This document shows positions 13,510 to 25,703 of a DNA stretch of 64,000 bases, one piece after another. Origin of the DNA: Osmia lignaria lignaria (Eukaryota > Arthropoda > Insecta > Hymenoptera > Megachilidae). A program made the position numbers and the translations under genes. Positions within the stretch are counted from its first letter, which is position 1. Each line of letters opens with the position of its first letter. The stretch covers positions 3,534,001 to 3,598,000 of the forward strand of contig NC_135046.1 of assembly GCF_051020975.1 (NCBI RefSeq), written 5' to 3'. The notes beneath the pieces were generated by a model. That model saw only the letters and a program-made list of their open reading frames with translations. It did not search any database and had not been told where the DNA came from.

Positions 13510-13526
13510 AAAAAAAAAAAAAAAAA
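13510..13526. repeat. A17 homopolymer
   Basis: Seventeen consecutive A, followed by a GGA/GAA-rich purine tract to about 13555. It is not preceded by anything that looks like a retroposed gene, so it is probably a simple repeat. Confidence 0.9.
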
Positions 13527-14755
13527 GGAACAGGAGGAAGAAGAAAAGAAAACTGCCCGAGCGGACTGAAGTGAATCAGTCTTAAGAGATACTCCCGGGA
13601 GAGTGAACCACCTCTACAACGCTTTGTTACCCTCGAGCACTTCTTTACCAGGGGATGAGGGGAATATTCTCCTTGAAATGTGATACCAATGTAGACCAAG
13701 CATTTACGTCTTATTATCATATCATCGACGTGTAATATTTTAAATAATATAAAAAATGTCAGCAGAAAACGACAGGTGGAATCAGTTATCAAAAGAATTC
13801 GGATCGACCCTCGAAAGAGACTAAGCGAAGAAAAGAAGAATCTTCCTCTGGTACGCACAACCCTCTTTCGAATGCTACAGTCGCCGTTTCTTCTCCCTTT
13901 CCTACAGGACAACAGTTATCCAGAGTGCGGATACGTGTGAGGAATTACTTTGACCGTAGAAATTTAATTTCCGTGGACATCCCGACGCTTTGAAGGCTCG
14001 TCACCTCCCTGGATCTACCAGGGTACCAGCCACTTTGAACCGTCAGCGAGCGTGTGTGCGATTTCAACCTCGTTCCACGTACCACTGACACCTTCGTGGA
14101 AACTACTTTAACCTACACGCTCGCTGGAAAAGTAATGGAGAACTTCCCTCGTGAATTCACTGTTCGTTTGAATACACTGTTCAATCTAATAAACTGATTG
14201 AAAAATTTTCCAAATTTTTCGGATACTCGGATCTATGAACATTTTTTTCCCATAGATTCCAATCAATTGAGACTAGCAGACAATGCTAAACGCTTCAGTG
14301 AAAAGCAATTACAACGAACAGTCAGTCGGACCGATCAAAATAATGCTCGACCAATAGTTAATCCATCATGACATTTTCTGTCGATTATCGAAATTGCATC
14401 CATCGAAGCCGCCAATCGAATATTCTCTCAGAATTATTGCCGTCCCGTGTGTCTATCGAAGTACACGTTGCACATTTTTTTCCTCTCTGTCTCTCTCTCT
14501 TTTTTTTGTTCGTATTCATTTTCCTGCGACCTCAGCAATTTAGCCGGCCGTCCATCCAATATCATACAATTGCGGAAAATGTCAAGCGTGGCTAACCGCA
14601 CAGGACGTCGCCGATGCAAACGTGTTGATGCCACGGTCCAATTGTGAAAATTCAAAGACCGATTCGACACTTGATACCGATACCGCGTAATTATTTCGTT
14701 TTCCCGTGATATTCCACGCGTTAATCGCATCCTTTTCCTTTACGAAATAATTTTA

Positions 14756-14890
14756 GAAATGTAGACAAATTAACCCTTTTAAATTTTAAATAGATTCAAT
14801 ATAAAATGAATATTAAAACTTTAGAAAACTGGAATTTTAGAATTCTGAAATTTTTGTAAACTCTAAAATTTTAAAATGATGAAGATTCAC
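14756..14890. repeat. AT-rich quasi-periodic tract
   Basis: The motif AAATTTTAAA or a close variant (AAATTTTTG, GGAATTTTAGAATTC, AAAATTTTAAAATG) recurs every 15 to 25 bases. It resembles the tract at 17925-18055. This is a low-complexity, self-complementary block. Confidence 0.55.
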
Positions 14891-15718
14891 ATTTTTGGAG
14901 AGGAGACAATTCAGATTTTTAGGAGGACAAAACCACCCTATCCTCTATCTATTTACGCCCATGCCTTGATCGTCGATATTTTGCATAATTTATAATTATC
15001 GATTAAACGTTCGTTAGGATGCTTGTAAAATAAAGTCTAACTTGTTAGTCGGCAAAGGATCGCGTGGAACATAGCAGAAGGTGTATCTGTAAGGGAGTTT
15101 TCGAATCGGTTCTTTGACAGGTGTAGCAATTTATTGGCTCTGAAAGGACGGAAGTAAGTGGTCTGTGCTCGTCGATCGTTCCTTCAAGAGTTACATTCGA
15201 AACGAAAGGGAAACTCGTGTTCCCCGAGTGCTCGAATATTATTTGCAGATTCATTGGACCAAGCTGTTTGCAGTTCGAGAGTCCTTTGAATCGTATCCGA
15301 GTATTTAATATCGTTACATTGAAATTTCATGAAGTCTCTTTGAGGCATCCCCATTACATGATTCCGTACAGGTTGATTAATTAAAATATGTAGATGCCAC
15401 GCAAACACGAGCTCCCGGCCCTCTTCAGCCTCGTTTTATGAAACGATGAGCCTCGAGGGTGTTGATGAAAACGTAAACAGGTTAGCTTGTTTTCGTTGAA
15501 ATACTTTATACGATTGCCGTCATTTGTTTAATAATCGAATACGTTTTAACTTCTTTCCGTTCGGAATTCATTAAATTTAGTTGGTTAAAAAATGAGTTGA
15601 ATTTTTCTTTGAGGCACCAGAAATTATTGACGTTTTAAAATATATTCTAATAGCATTCAACGAGAATAGTTCAAAAATACAAATTTTAACTCTACAAATC
15701 CACTCATCGATAAGTTAT

Positions 15719-15742
15719 GTTCTTATATAATATTATAAGAAC
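15719..15742. repeat. perfect 9-bp hairpin
   Basis: GTTCTTATA and TATAAGAAC flank a six-base TAATAT loop. It is AT-rich, symmetric on both strands, and has no T-run that would make it a polymerase III terminator. Confidence 0.7.
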
Positions 15743-17924
15743 AAGATGGTATAATTTCTCAAAGAATAAGGATCCTTGTACAAAAAGCATTGAAGGGGAA
15801 ATTAATTCGTTGGTCAATTTGGATTTTCATCTGTGAAACTTGAGAATCCGGCAGGATTAAATTACGCGGGATCGTTGTTAAGGAAAAGTAGCGAGCATAA
15901 TGGTGGAAAAGTGTTAACGGTTTGACAAATATTAGGGCTACGAGATGAAATTCGTCGAGACAAAGGGGGGTATTACGATGGTTGAAGCGATTACAAAAGC
16001 GGAGCCAGGGTGACGTTTATAATTCGCGTCTCGAAAGCTGTTTACAAGAAAAGCATTGATGTCGGTGGATTTATTAATTACACGCCATCTCCAGGCCGCT
16101 CTTTTGTGCTACCCAAGGCGACGATTCAACGTTTCTGCGAATCTAAAACCCCTGGAACACGATTCGCGAGATATTATACCGGTCGAGGATATAATTCTTA
16201 TTACGTCGTTAAAGTGGCGGGGAAAAGGAGGTTGCTGAAACAGAGGGTTGAAGAGAAATAGTGGAGAAACAGAAGGAGAAAACCGACTTCCCTTTGAGGG
16301 TTGCCGCCTCGCGCAATCGCCGTTCCTAACAAGGCAAAAAAGTACAATAATTGCGCGCTGTGTTGCGGTGTTATTAAATTCTTATGGAAATGCAGCTACA
16401 GCAAGACCGGCTCATAAAGTTTGCTATTGCGTTATAAAATCTAAATAATTTCAAGTTGTTGAGCGGTGAACGGGCCACCCGCCCCACCCCCGCTCGCTTT
16501 CTTATTCCACACGATAGAAAAAGATTGTAAGAAATGTGAAACTGTAATCATTTAACTTGAAGAGAGGGTCAAAAGTTAAAGAAAGTTAAATCCTTTCTTG
16601 GAATCTGAAAGTCGCGGCAAGAAAAAGGGCGCAAGATTAAAACGAATTACAGGATACACGAGGAATCTTTGAATAACAAGTCAGACGTGAGTTTTAAAGG
16701 TACATGGCTGCAATCAGGTATTCAAATCGTGTTTACTAAATCAGAGCCTTTCGTTGGAATGTTCCTGCACCTTTCTCATTCTTATTTTTCTTTCTTCTAC
16801 GTTTCCTTCGGTCACCTTTCCTCGTACTTGCTTGTCTTCTATTCTTTCCCTTTGCCCCGTTCCAGTTAACCGATAAGTTTGCTTCTGTCTGTTCGTTTGC
16901 TGCTGCTACTGCTGCCGAGTTAACAATTCAGTTAGAAAGTTACGGCTCGTTCCTCGTTTCACGGGAAGCCCGATCTTTTTGGCAACCGAGAGTTCGATGG
17001 TGTTTCATCCGACAGAGTTTGTTACCAAAGAACGAACGTGGAATTTCATAATCAGTCAATTCGATGATCTATAAATTGATCACAAATTGAATCTTTTCAC
17101 CGATAATACCCCGTCTCGAAGTTCAATATCACCATTTTTTTCTTCTCCGTCTGGTATCGCTCAGAAGTCGTACTAACTTATAAATATGATAATACGCGAG
17201 GAGACCAAGCAGCAGTCACGAAATAACCCCTTTAGAGCTTCGTTCTTCAACCCCCATCCCGTCGCTTGCACCTTTATCGAACGTCAGGCATTACCCGGCA
17301 TCTTCCTTCACCGCTTTATGATATTGGAAATCCGAAAATGCGAATTAAAGTCCGTCCTCTTCTTTCCTCGTTTCCCTCCTCGACGATGGTTGCTTTAGTG
17401 GATGCATATACCAATCCTTGTGCGCTCACAATCCTCTTAGAAACACACACGTAAGGGGAAGAAATGCGTGTAAATTCGCGAATCAAATTTCGCGATAATT
17501 TCGCGATATCTTGGCAAAATATTATTTTATCGTAAAGTATTTTACGAGTTAGATAATACGGTCACTTCGTCGTATAGTATATTACTTCGTTCATATGCTC
17601 ATATAATTTTGAAAGCATTCTTTGGGGCGCGTAATTAATGAGAACAAAGACCGTGCTTGCTATGCGACCGTGGGACTAATTAGCCTGAGAACATGTTAAA
17701 CCCCTGTGCAAAAGCGTAACAGAAAGGCGTAACAGGTAACTGAAATTATTGCCGACGACATAGTCGTAGTTAAGAATCTCGGTTAATTATGCCACGCACG
17801 ATAAGCATCCTACACCGCTTAAGTTACTTTCAATTTATATTACAATAAGTCCAGATTAAACGCGGTGTTTTCTTTTAACAAAAAATGTACACCCGCGAGA
17901 AAAGTAGGCTTTGTTTAAAAAAAT

Positions 17925-18055
17925 GGTTTACAAGTTTTTTAAGTTTTCTTTAAATTTTGAAATTTTCAAGCCTTGGAGTTTTGAGCTCTGAATTTTAAAA
18001 TTATCAAATTTTACTTTTTGAGATTTAAATTTTAATAGGCAAATGAATTTTCTCA
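17925..18055. repeat. AT-rich quasi-periodic tract
   Basis: Repeated AAATTTTGAAATTTT-type units, as in the tract at 14756-14890. GAGCTC sits near its centre. It is probably low-complexity DNA; a shared ancestral element is possible but the similarity is only of composition and motif. Confidence 0.5.
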
Positions 18056-21000
18056 TTTTTCTTCTGGCAGCCTGATTTGATCACGAATGTACGTGGTCAT
18101 TTACGTGAGATTTTTAGCTTCAAACTGACGTGCCACGAGTGGTATTTCACGGTACTTTTATATGAACTAATTGTGCCCGACTTCTCGTGTCTCTAAATCG
18201 GCTATTTGATATGCAACAAGCTAATAATAGCTCGAAGATCGATTCGATCGTGCTTCCTCGAGACCTAGTTGGAGAATATAACCGAAATGTGGACGGAGAG
18301 AAACCGCGAACAAGGGTTTCCCTGACCGAAGCTAATTCTCTGTAGGTAAGCCAAATGTAGTCGGAAACAAGCCACGGACTTTGCGTCATCGTTCCGTGTC
18401 CTACTTCTATCCGGGACGTGCTGATCCTGTCGACACCCTGCTACGGTTCATTGCCCATAAATAACAAAAAAAAAGTCCTTTTTTCCATCCCATCGATTCG
18501 AGGAGGAAAGTTGCATCCAGTTTCAAGTTATTCGCGTTCGATTTATCAGTTAGTTACCAAGTCCTTGGTCAATTTATTATTCAAGTGTTTGAAAATATCA
18601 GCAGAAAATCTTTCACATCTGCTCTAACAATAATAACGGACGAGTTCGACAGTAAAATGAAGAATCTTATTTTATATATCGAGAGCGGAAATTTCATTAA
18701 AATGATCCGGGTTAGGTATTGCGAAATTGTGATTTAAACATACTTTGACAGGAATATGATTACAATTGCATATATGGATGAAAAGTTGTGCTAAGTTTCG
18801 AATTCTTGTAAAGTCGTCATTGATGTACTAATAATACACGCGAAATATACATAGAGTTGTGGCGATCCTTTGAGTGCGCCATCGACACGGTAAATATTAG
18901 TAATAATACAAACAACGACGACCTATTAGAATAATTAGCCATGCTTGGCCACGTCGACGGACACCGATGACTTTTAATTAATCCGAGTAATTCACTTTGA
19001 TAATTAATTCATATGTCCAGCTGGTTTTGCACCTTTATGACGACATTTGCATAGTATACAGAAATTATTAATTTGATTTTAGTAATACTTCTTTGTTGAC
19101 AAATAAAATTTTGGTAAGCAATATCATCAATTTCGCCAGCTTAATATTTTATAAAGCTGACCACTTCGGTTTCTAAGAAGCTTACGTGTTTAATCTGAAA
19201 GCCCTGACTATATTTTCCGAATTCATAGCAGGTTACCATTGGAATTACTCGATGTATTATCCGGCGAGAAAGGAATTATATAGAAAGTTGTTGCTCGGTA
19301 ATACGACAAAATGGCGAGTAGTTTTTCAATCCCTAGTGGTTTGTTCCTCACTACGGAGGAGCGTAATCCTTCCTTTACCGTTCATTTCAATTTCATTAGT
19401 CGGTCTGTATGAAGTTCTGCACTCGCAGTTGTAATATTCTCCTCTGCTGGAATAGCCGCGATCCCCACTCTATTTATTCACCCGCGTAATTCACAACCGG
19501 AAGGTGGCCACCGACCGGAAACACATACACGGATGTGGCCATTGTTATTCGGTCTCGTGTCAGAACAGCCCGTTTCTCTATCTATAACGACCACCAATCA
19601 CACCCTTACAATCCATTTCGTGGCTTTCTGATTATTTTTCGAAAATTGTTGAAAATATTCATTTGAAAGATTTTATAAATCTTTCCTGTAATTTATATTA
19701 AACGGTTAATCACGGCGAATCATCGTGACTTATATTGATAACGTTTTGGACTTTCCGGGTGAAAGTGGGGCTGTTATGAAGCTAGCCGAATAAAGGGCCG
19801 CGATATTGTTCTATTGTACGTTTAAATTGCCAGTTCTGGTTTAAGCTCGTAAAGAATGATCCCCTTTCCACCTCGCAATTACTTTTAGGAACTCGCGAAA
19901 TTTAGTTAATTATTGCTATTATCTGAACACTTGATATCAGCAATATTATAAACTACCCCAAGCATCATTCTGACTACCTTAGTTACTTTAGTAATATTTA
20001 ATAATAATTGTTCTCACATTTTTAGCGTTTCTCGTTCTATTCAAATCAGACGTGTACCTGTTGACACTCATAAAAAATTACATTCGGTAGTAAGTTCATA
20101 CATTATTCAGCGAAATTCTCTCCTAAAATTTGATTTTGTGGTCAGACCAACATCGGTATGAAAATTCCCCTGGAATGTCGAGAAGTCATTTTGACTGCAC
20201 GTAGAATTTTCATGAGGAATGAATTCGTGAAAATCTCGAAAAAGAAATCTTTACTTCAAGTTTGATACGTTATGTACCTGTCATAAAAAATAAAATAGAT
20301 AAACACTAACTGTTTTATGTCAATTGAGTTATAGGTGAATTTGTAATAACCAAAAGATTATAAATTGATTTTTCCTTAACAACTGATGGTGTCGAAAAGC
20401 TTGTTAATAAGCTTCCGGTAGATAAGGTATTAATTATTGTAATTATTTCAACTGATTAGTTAATATTTTCTTTCTTCGTGTTTTATCGTAGTTAAAAACG
20501 TAAAACAGTGGAAGGAGAAAAGTTATTATTTGCATTTGCCGTTCAGTTGATACAGCACGTAAAATAATTGTAGCTCGAGTTGTATTTGTTTAAATGCGCG
20601 TGGAATTTCGTGGCACGATGGACGGGGAAACGTTTTCAAGCAAAATTTCATATGGAATCCGGCGTTCATCTGTGCGCAAAACAGCTTTCCTTACTGGCAA
20701 GCGTGCAAAATTTCAAATAAAACGTTTGCCGCCTGAAACATCCCGTTTCTTTACGTATAATATCGCGGACGGATACATCTATTTCAAATGCATTTCTCCG
20801 CGATTTAATTCTGATTTCTAATTTTATCGCGACGAAGCATTCTGTTCTCTCTTAAATCGTATTCAAAATCTACCGCGATGAATTATAATTTAACGTCGAA
20901 AAATCTCTTCCCGTGAGTATTATCGTCGACGAAATCGCGAGCAAAATATTCGAGCTTGGCGATCAAGTTAATGAAACCGAAACGCAGATCCGTAGATTCT

Positions 21001-22494
21001 CGAGCCGAAAATTCCAAGAGATTCCACGAATTTTGCACGGCTGCTTCCGAATCCCGCTAGGGTGAAAGGTTAATCATCGGGTCAGCCGGAGATACGGGGT
21101 TGAAAGAGGGTGTGGGAGGGTAGGAGAGAGCGCGACATGAATATCGAAGTATCCGTCTGCGTTTCGCGGACCTTGCCAGTTCGATTTTGTCGGACACCGG
21201 TGTTTACTCTGGCTTGTTCAAACAATGGACCGGTCCTTTTTGTTTCTCTCCTGTGGCTCGACCACGTCTACAGCCCTGAAGGGGCGGCCGGGCGGGATGA
21301 AAGAGGGTGAAAGAGAGCAGGGTAGGGTGGGCCACAACAAATATAACGGGTGGACGAGCAGCTGGCGAGAGTCGTCGGGTGATTTCGCAGGATTTTGTAA
21401 TTGAAACGCTCCACGGGCTGGAAACTGGGCAAGGAACACGACGGATAAACGCCGTTTTCCTTCTTCATTGCGACCCCCTTTATCTCGTGTCTCGAGTAGC
21501 CGCACAGAAACAGAAGGGGTAGAGTCAACTTTAGGGGATGGTTATTCGTGCAAAAATCAACTACCCCTTACTTTTCATTTAAATTAAATTTTGCAACAAA
21601 TTCCTTTTTTTTATTAATAAGACTTCGAAATAGAAAAATATATACTCTGAAAATTTTCAGTTGAATGTAACTTAACCCAGCCTCCCTTAACGGAACGTCC
21701 AGGGGCTATTTTCGGTCGCGTGTTCTCCTTCTCGCTTTTCTTTTGACTTCAACTCTCTTTCCATTTGCTTCCTCTTCTTTTTCTCCTCCTTTCGACGATT
21801 CGAAACGGTGGCCTCTGCTACCACTGTCTACCACGCTCTTTCGTTGTTTACTCTCCGCGTGTTGACAGAGAAAAGATCGCAAACAGGTTTTATTGAAATT
21901 CGTCCTTCGAGATGAGACGGTTTTTCGGTGTTAACGCTTGAAAGAGCGTGTTTCGTAGCCACTGTTAATGGTAGCAAGCTTTCGGAATTTACATGTAAAT
22001 GAGGATAGTTAACGTTCTTTGTTGATTCTTTTTCGGTAGGCGAGGCTCGTTTAAATGACTGCTTTAAGGCTGTGTAAATTGTTGTTCTTTAATTTCGATC
22101 GAACGGGAAGGGTTTCCCTCGATTACGTGTTCTGTCCTTCTACCTTTTTCTTCTTTCCCATTGTAATTAACGAAAGAATAAATAGCAAGCGTATTTCTGT
22201 TTATACGCGCAAGATTGATTTAAAATTATTCCATGAAAAATAAATATGGAATTTAACTCAACAGCAAAATTCATTTATTTCGGCGAAGTGTCCGCGTTTG
22301 AAAATGAGAAGTTAATGTTTAAATAGTCTAATTTAGAATTCTAATCGAAATTGCATTGTTTATCCGCCGATCTATTCAATCTGATGTCCTACTACCCATC
22401 TCTGAAAGTTAATCGCTGAATCTGATGCATTAATACCGTTGTATAATTAAAGTACACGGTTATCGTTGATGGAGTTTTGAAAGCTTCTTCACTT

Positions 22495-22510
22495 ATTCAT
22501 TCATTCATTC
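22495..22510. repeat. ATTC microsatellite
   Basis: Four perfect ATTC units. Confidence 0.85.
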
Positions 22511-23170
22511 TCATATTATTTTAATGAACGATCAATCAAGAATCTCCAAATAAATTGAAATTTTTGTTCAATAAAATTGTCTCTGCTGAAACCGAGTGTC
22601 TGGAAGAATTAAGAGCATTGCGTTTCATGGAACACGCTTCTGTCACGAGCTAAAATAATCTTTGCCCCTGCGCTTTTGCGAGCTTCGTTTTTCTTCTTTT
22701 TTTCTTTGCTTCACGCTTGTTAGTGACCAGCATCTAAAATCGTCGAGGGATGTTCATTAGCGGCTCCTCGTGACTCCGTGCCAAGGAATTATCCGTCTTT
22801 GTTCGTCGCACGTTGTGTATGCCACGGGTTTATCAGCGTCGCGAGACGAGCAAAAGAAGGACAAGAGGATTCCAAGAGGGAATATCGAAAGGCGAAGAGA
22901 TGTCAGGGGCAACGCTCGCACAGCTGTTGTATACGCTCTAAAAATATTCACCGAACAATATCGGCTTGTCGCAAGACTCCGATCTCAAAGAGCTCTTTTT
23001 CTGATAGGACTCGCTAAACGAAGCGTAATACGGTTTTATGGGGCTGTAAATAAATACGTCTGGAGGCATATTGCATAAATGGATCAGATAGATTGATCAC
23101 ACCAGTTTCTTAAACAAAAAATAGGATTTAAAGAAAGGGATATATATTCCAAAAGCAAAACTATTTATTA

Positions 23171-23250
23171 GGCGTGTGCGAGTACGCGGGAAGTCGAGTC
23201 GGATCGAAAAAAATCGGGCGTGCCCGTAATTTCAGGCACCTGCACACCGC
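23171..23250. mobile_element. short inverted-repeat element, GTGTGC family
   Basis: The left end GGCGTGTGCGAGTACGCGGG and the reverse complement of the right end, GCGGTGTGCAGGTGCCTGAA, are diverged copies of one another about 40 bases apart. The same kind of ends bound the element at 39156-39253. The interior has GTCGAGTCGGATCG and a GGGC...GCCC hairpin. Flanks are TTA on the left and TAA on the right. There is no coding capacity, so it is a non-autonomous miniature element or remnant. Confidence 0.5.
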
Positions 23251-24416
23251 TAATTTATGTTTCATCGTTTCAACAATCAGAGAAGGAACATCTTTCTGGA
23301 AAATTTGCAAATTTAACCGCGACGCGTTGTGAAAACACCGTGTCGTCCTGTTAAGTGTGAAACGTCTGCTTAAACGCAACGTCCTCACACCTACGAGCGT
23401 ATTGGGGGGCCGCTGTTGTCGCTCGAAATGAACTCTCCATAATTAAACACGGTCACGGTAAATTAAAACAATAAATACCGAGGTGGCACGACGTGAAAAA
23501 ACAAAAAAAACAAAAAAAAAACAGGAGTATGGGAGCTGAATTTGTCGCCCACGGTTTTTGCACATTTCCGCGTCGCGCACGCGCCCGTGCAATAACCCTC
23601 GGAAATCTTCGCACACTTGTTATATAGGATAAACTGAAATTTATTCGAATATTAATGTAAACTTAGACGAAATCCATAAATTGCTCCTGTAATATTTTTG
23701 TTCCGGGTCTCGTAATATTTGAAATTGAATATCACGTGAGGAGCCTTTTTTGTTTTTTCGTCGATTCGAATTGGTCGCCAACGCAAACATTAATTTCCAT
23801 GGTATCTCGGCGTGGAGGAAAATAAAGGGAAAAGCAAAAGTGTTCGCTGGCAAATGCGAAACGGCCTTCCGTTTGTTGGACATTTTCAGGTCACTGTTCG
23901 TTAAAATGCATAAAAAATAATTTGCCCGCGTACAGTACAATTACACACGTGTTTCTTCCATTTTTCATATTTGAATAATTCTTTGTGCCGTTTAATAATA
24001 GAATAATTATTATTTTTAAGCTCCTAACAGGTCGTTATCTTAAAATTGATTGTATTAATCACCGATCTGGACCCACTATTTCTAGTCTAATTACCGGTGC
24101 AAGCATCGGTCGAAGAATCGTCAAAAGCATTCGGACAAACGTCCCGCAGGACAATTGGTCCCGATAGCGGAGCGATAGGGTGTGCATTCGTCCCTTACGG
24201 GGTAGATATGCACCGCAACACACGGCCGTGTATTCTGCACCATTACAGATCGTAGATCTCGAAACGCATCGCGGGTATAAGCCGTGTGTGTCCTCGGTGT
24301 TCTCCAACGCACGATTAACATTCTCCACCAGCCGTTCGCCTAGATACCCTCTGGCCAGCTCGTCCACCCTTCCCCCTTTAAAATACGGCATTTGCTGTGT
24401 GCAGCTAGTAGCCTTC

Positions 24417-24430
24417 TCCTCCTCCTCCTC
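24417..24430. repeat. TCC microsatellite
   Basis: Four and a half perfect TCC units inside a pyrimidine-rich stretch that continues as CTCTCTT. Confidence 0.85.
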
Positions 24431-25506
24431 TCTCTTACACCCTCGTGTGTTCGCTATTAACTTCTCGCATTGGCCGATCGGATCGATAACACCGTGTGTC
24501 GATGCACCAGCCGTTATCTTCTCGCTAGGCTGCATTAATGCACCTCCAGTTATTGGACGAAATGGTTCTGGCCCGATCTCTGCGAAACGTTGCTCGGACC
24601 AGGCTTGATACGTGCCCCGTTGGGTGATCTCTGACGCATTCCGTTTCGCCGGGATTCCTCTATCTCTCTCTACAGTTGACTCGGGTTAATAGAACGTGAC
24701 AGAACAGTCAGAGATAGAGAGTCACAGCCTTTGAGTTGCATACGGGTGTTCGAAAGTGATACACCTGGATGGATACGCGAAAGAATATCCATCCCAGATT
24801 GCGATAGGTGAAGATATTGATCTTCTATTTATTTCACAAAGGTAACTTGTTGATCTTAAGTGTTTGTTTATACGGCGTGATAAACAGTATCGTGTTTATT
24901 ATTGATCAACCAAGCGAAAACCGAGCAGAGGAAGATGCGTCGAGAGACACTTGCTGGCTAAATGGGTTCCGGGATATCATCAACGATATGGGGTGATTAT
25001 TAAGTGTATTCCAGGTAATGGAAGCTCGGACTCGTGTCCCTTTTCCAGCTACCAGCTCGCCTATCTATTTATCTACCTGTATCACGCGGATATGCAATTG
25101 TACACGGTGTAACGCCCACCCTCGCCGCGGCATGTTCCTCTTCGCTCGCATGAACTGGCTTCGCAATTACGAAATGTGTCGTTTTCAGCGGTTACAATAG
25201 GCGGAGCAGAGGATACGCGTTCCCTCGTCGCGTGTTTTCACGGCTAAATGCCGTATAGGGCCTCGTAAGTTACAAATTCCCGCCACTGTTGCAACTAGTT
25301 TCATCAGGGGGTCGAAAGACACCTCTCCAAATTATTGAGGAGGGGTTTCAACCGAGCAATAAAGATTTCCCGTTAAGTTTTTCTACGGTAGTCCGGCTGT
25401 AAAGTTTACTAGTTTCTAAGCTTCTTACAAAATGTAAGATCGGTGCCGTTAATGCGGATATCAACAATCATCTTTCTTCGCTAGCAATAACACAACATCC
25501 TGTCTG

Positions 25507-25703
25507 CACGCGCGTGTTCGACCCTTGCATTATGACCCCGCAACGCATCCGGCGTTCCCGGATTCATTACGCACGCGTGACACCAACCGGTGCACCCTGT
25601 CGTCACGCGTGCACCCTGCGTGCCATCAGCCCGGCACCACGTGCCACCCTCTCACCTATGCGAATAAGCGAACCCGAATAGCCCACGTATGGACCCGCAC
25701 GTG
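25507..25703. promoter_or_regulatory. cluster of CACGTG-type palindromes
   Basis: Within 200 bases there are CACGCGCGTG (25507-25516), CACGCGTG (25572-25579 and 25604-25611), and two canonical E-boxes CACGTG (25638-25643 and 25698-25703). The ten-mer GTGCACCCTG also occurs twice (25590-25599, 25609-25618). CACGTG is the core site for Myc/Max-, USF- and Clock-type bHLH factors. Such clustering in a GC-richer island could mark an enhancer. No transcription start or gene is visible beside it, so a regulatory role is inference. Confidence 0.25.

Larger units (their letters stand above)
12323..15718. other. non-coding stretch with low-complexity tracts
   Basis: Long frames at 13035-13472 and 13508-13912 (minus) are polyphenylalanine- and arginine-rich read-through of purine tracts and have no coding character. 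The stretch holds a 17-base A-run (13510-13526) and an AT-palindromic tract (14756-14890). No gene was recognised. Confidence 0.5.
15743..23170. other. non-coding stretch, no gene recognised
   Basis: AT-rich intron-like DNA with CpG-containing patches. Notable small items are a tandem 11-mer (ATTTCGCGATA twice) near 17490, an ATTC repeat at 22495-22510, and many short TAATTA cores. Frames at 16010-16261, 20594-20821 and 21218-21528 have neither good splice signals nor a recognised domain. Confidence 0.5.

Noticed and set aside
13035..13912. Long minus-strand frames of 145 and 134 codons
   Set aside because: Arginine-, serine- and phenylalanine-rich translations of purine/pyrimidine tracts; no conserved motif.
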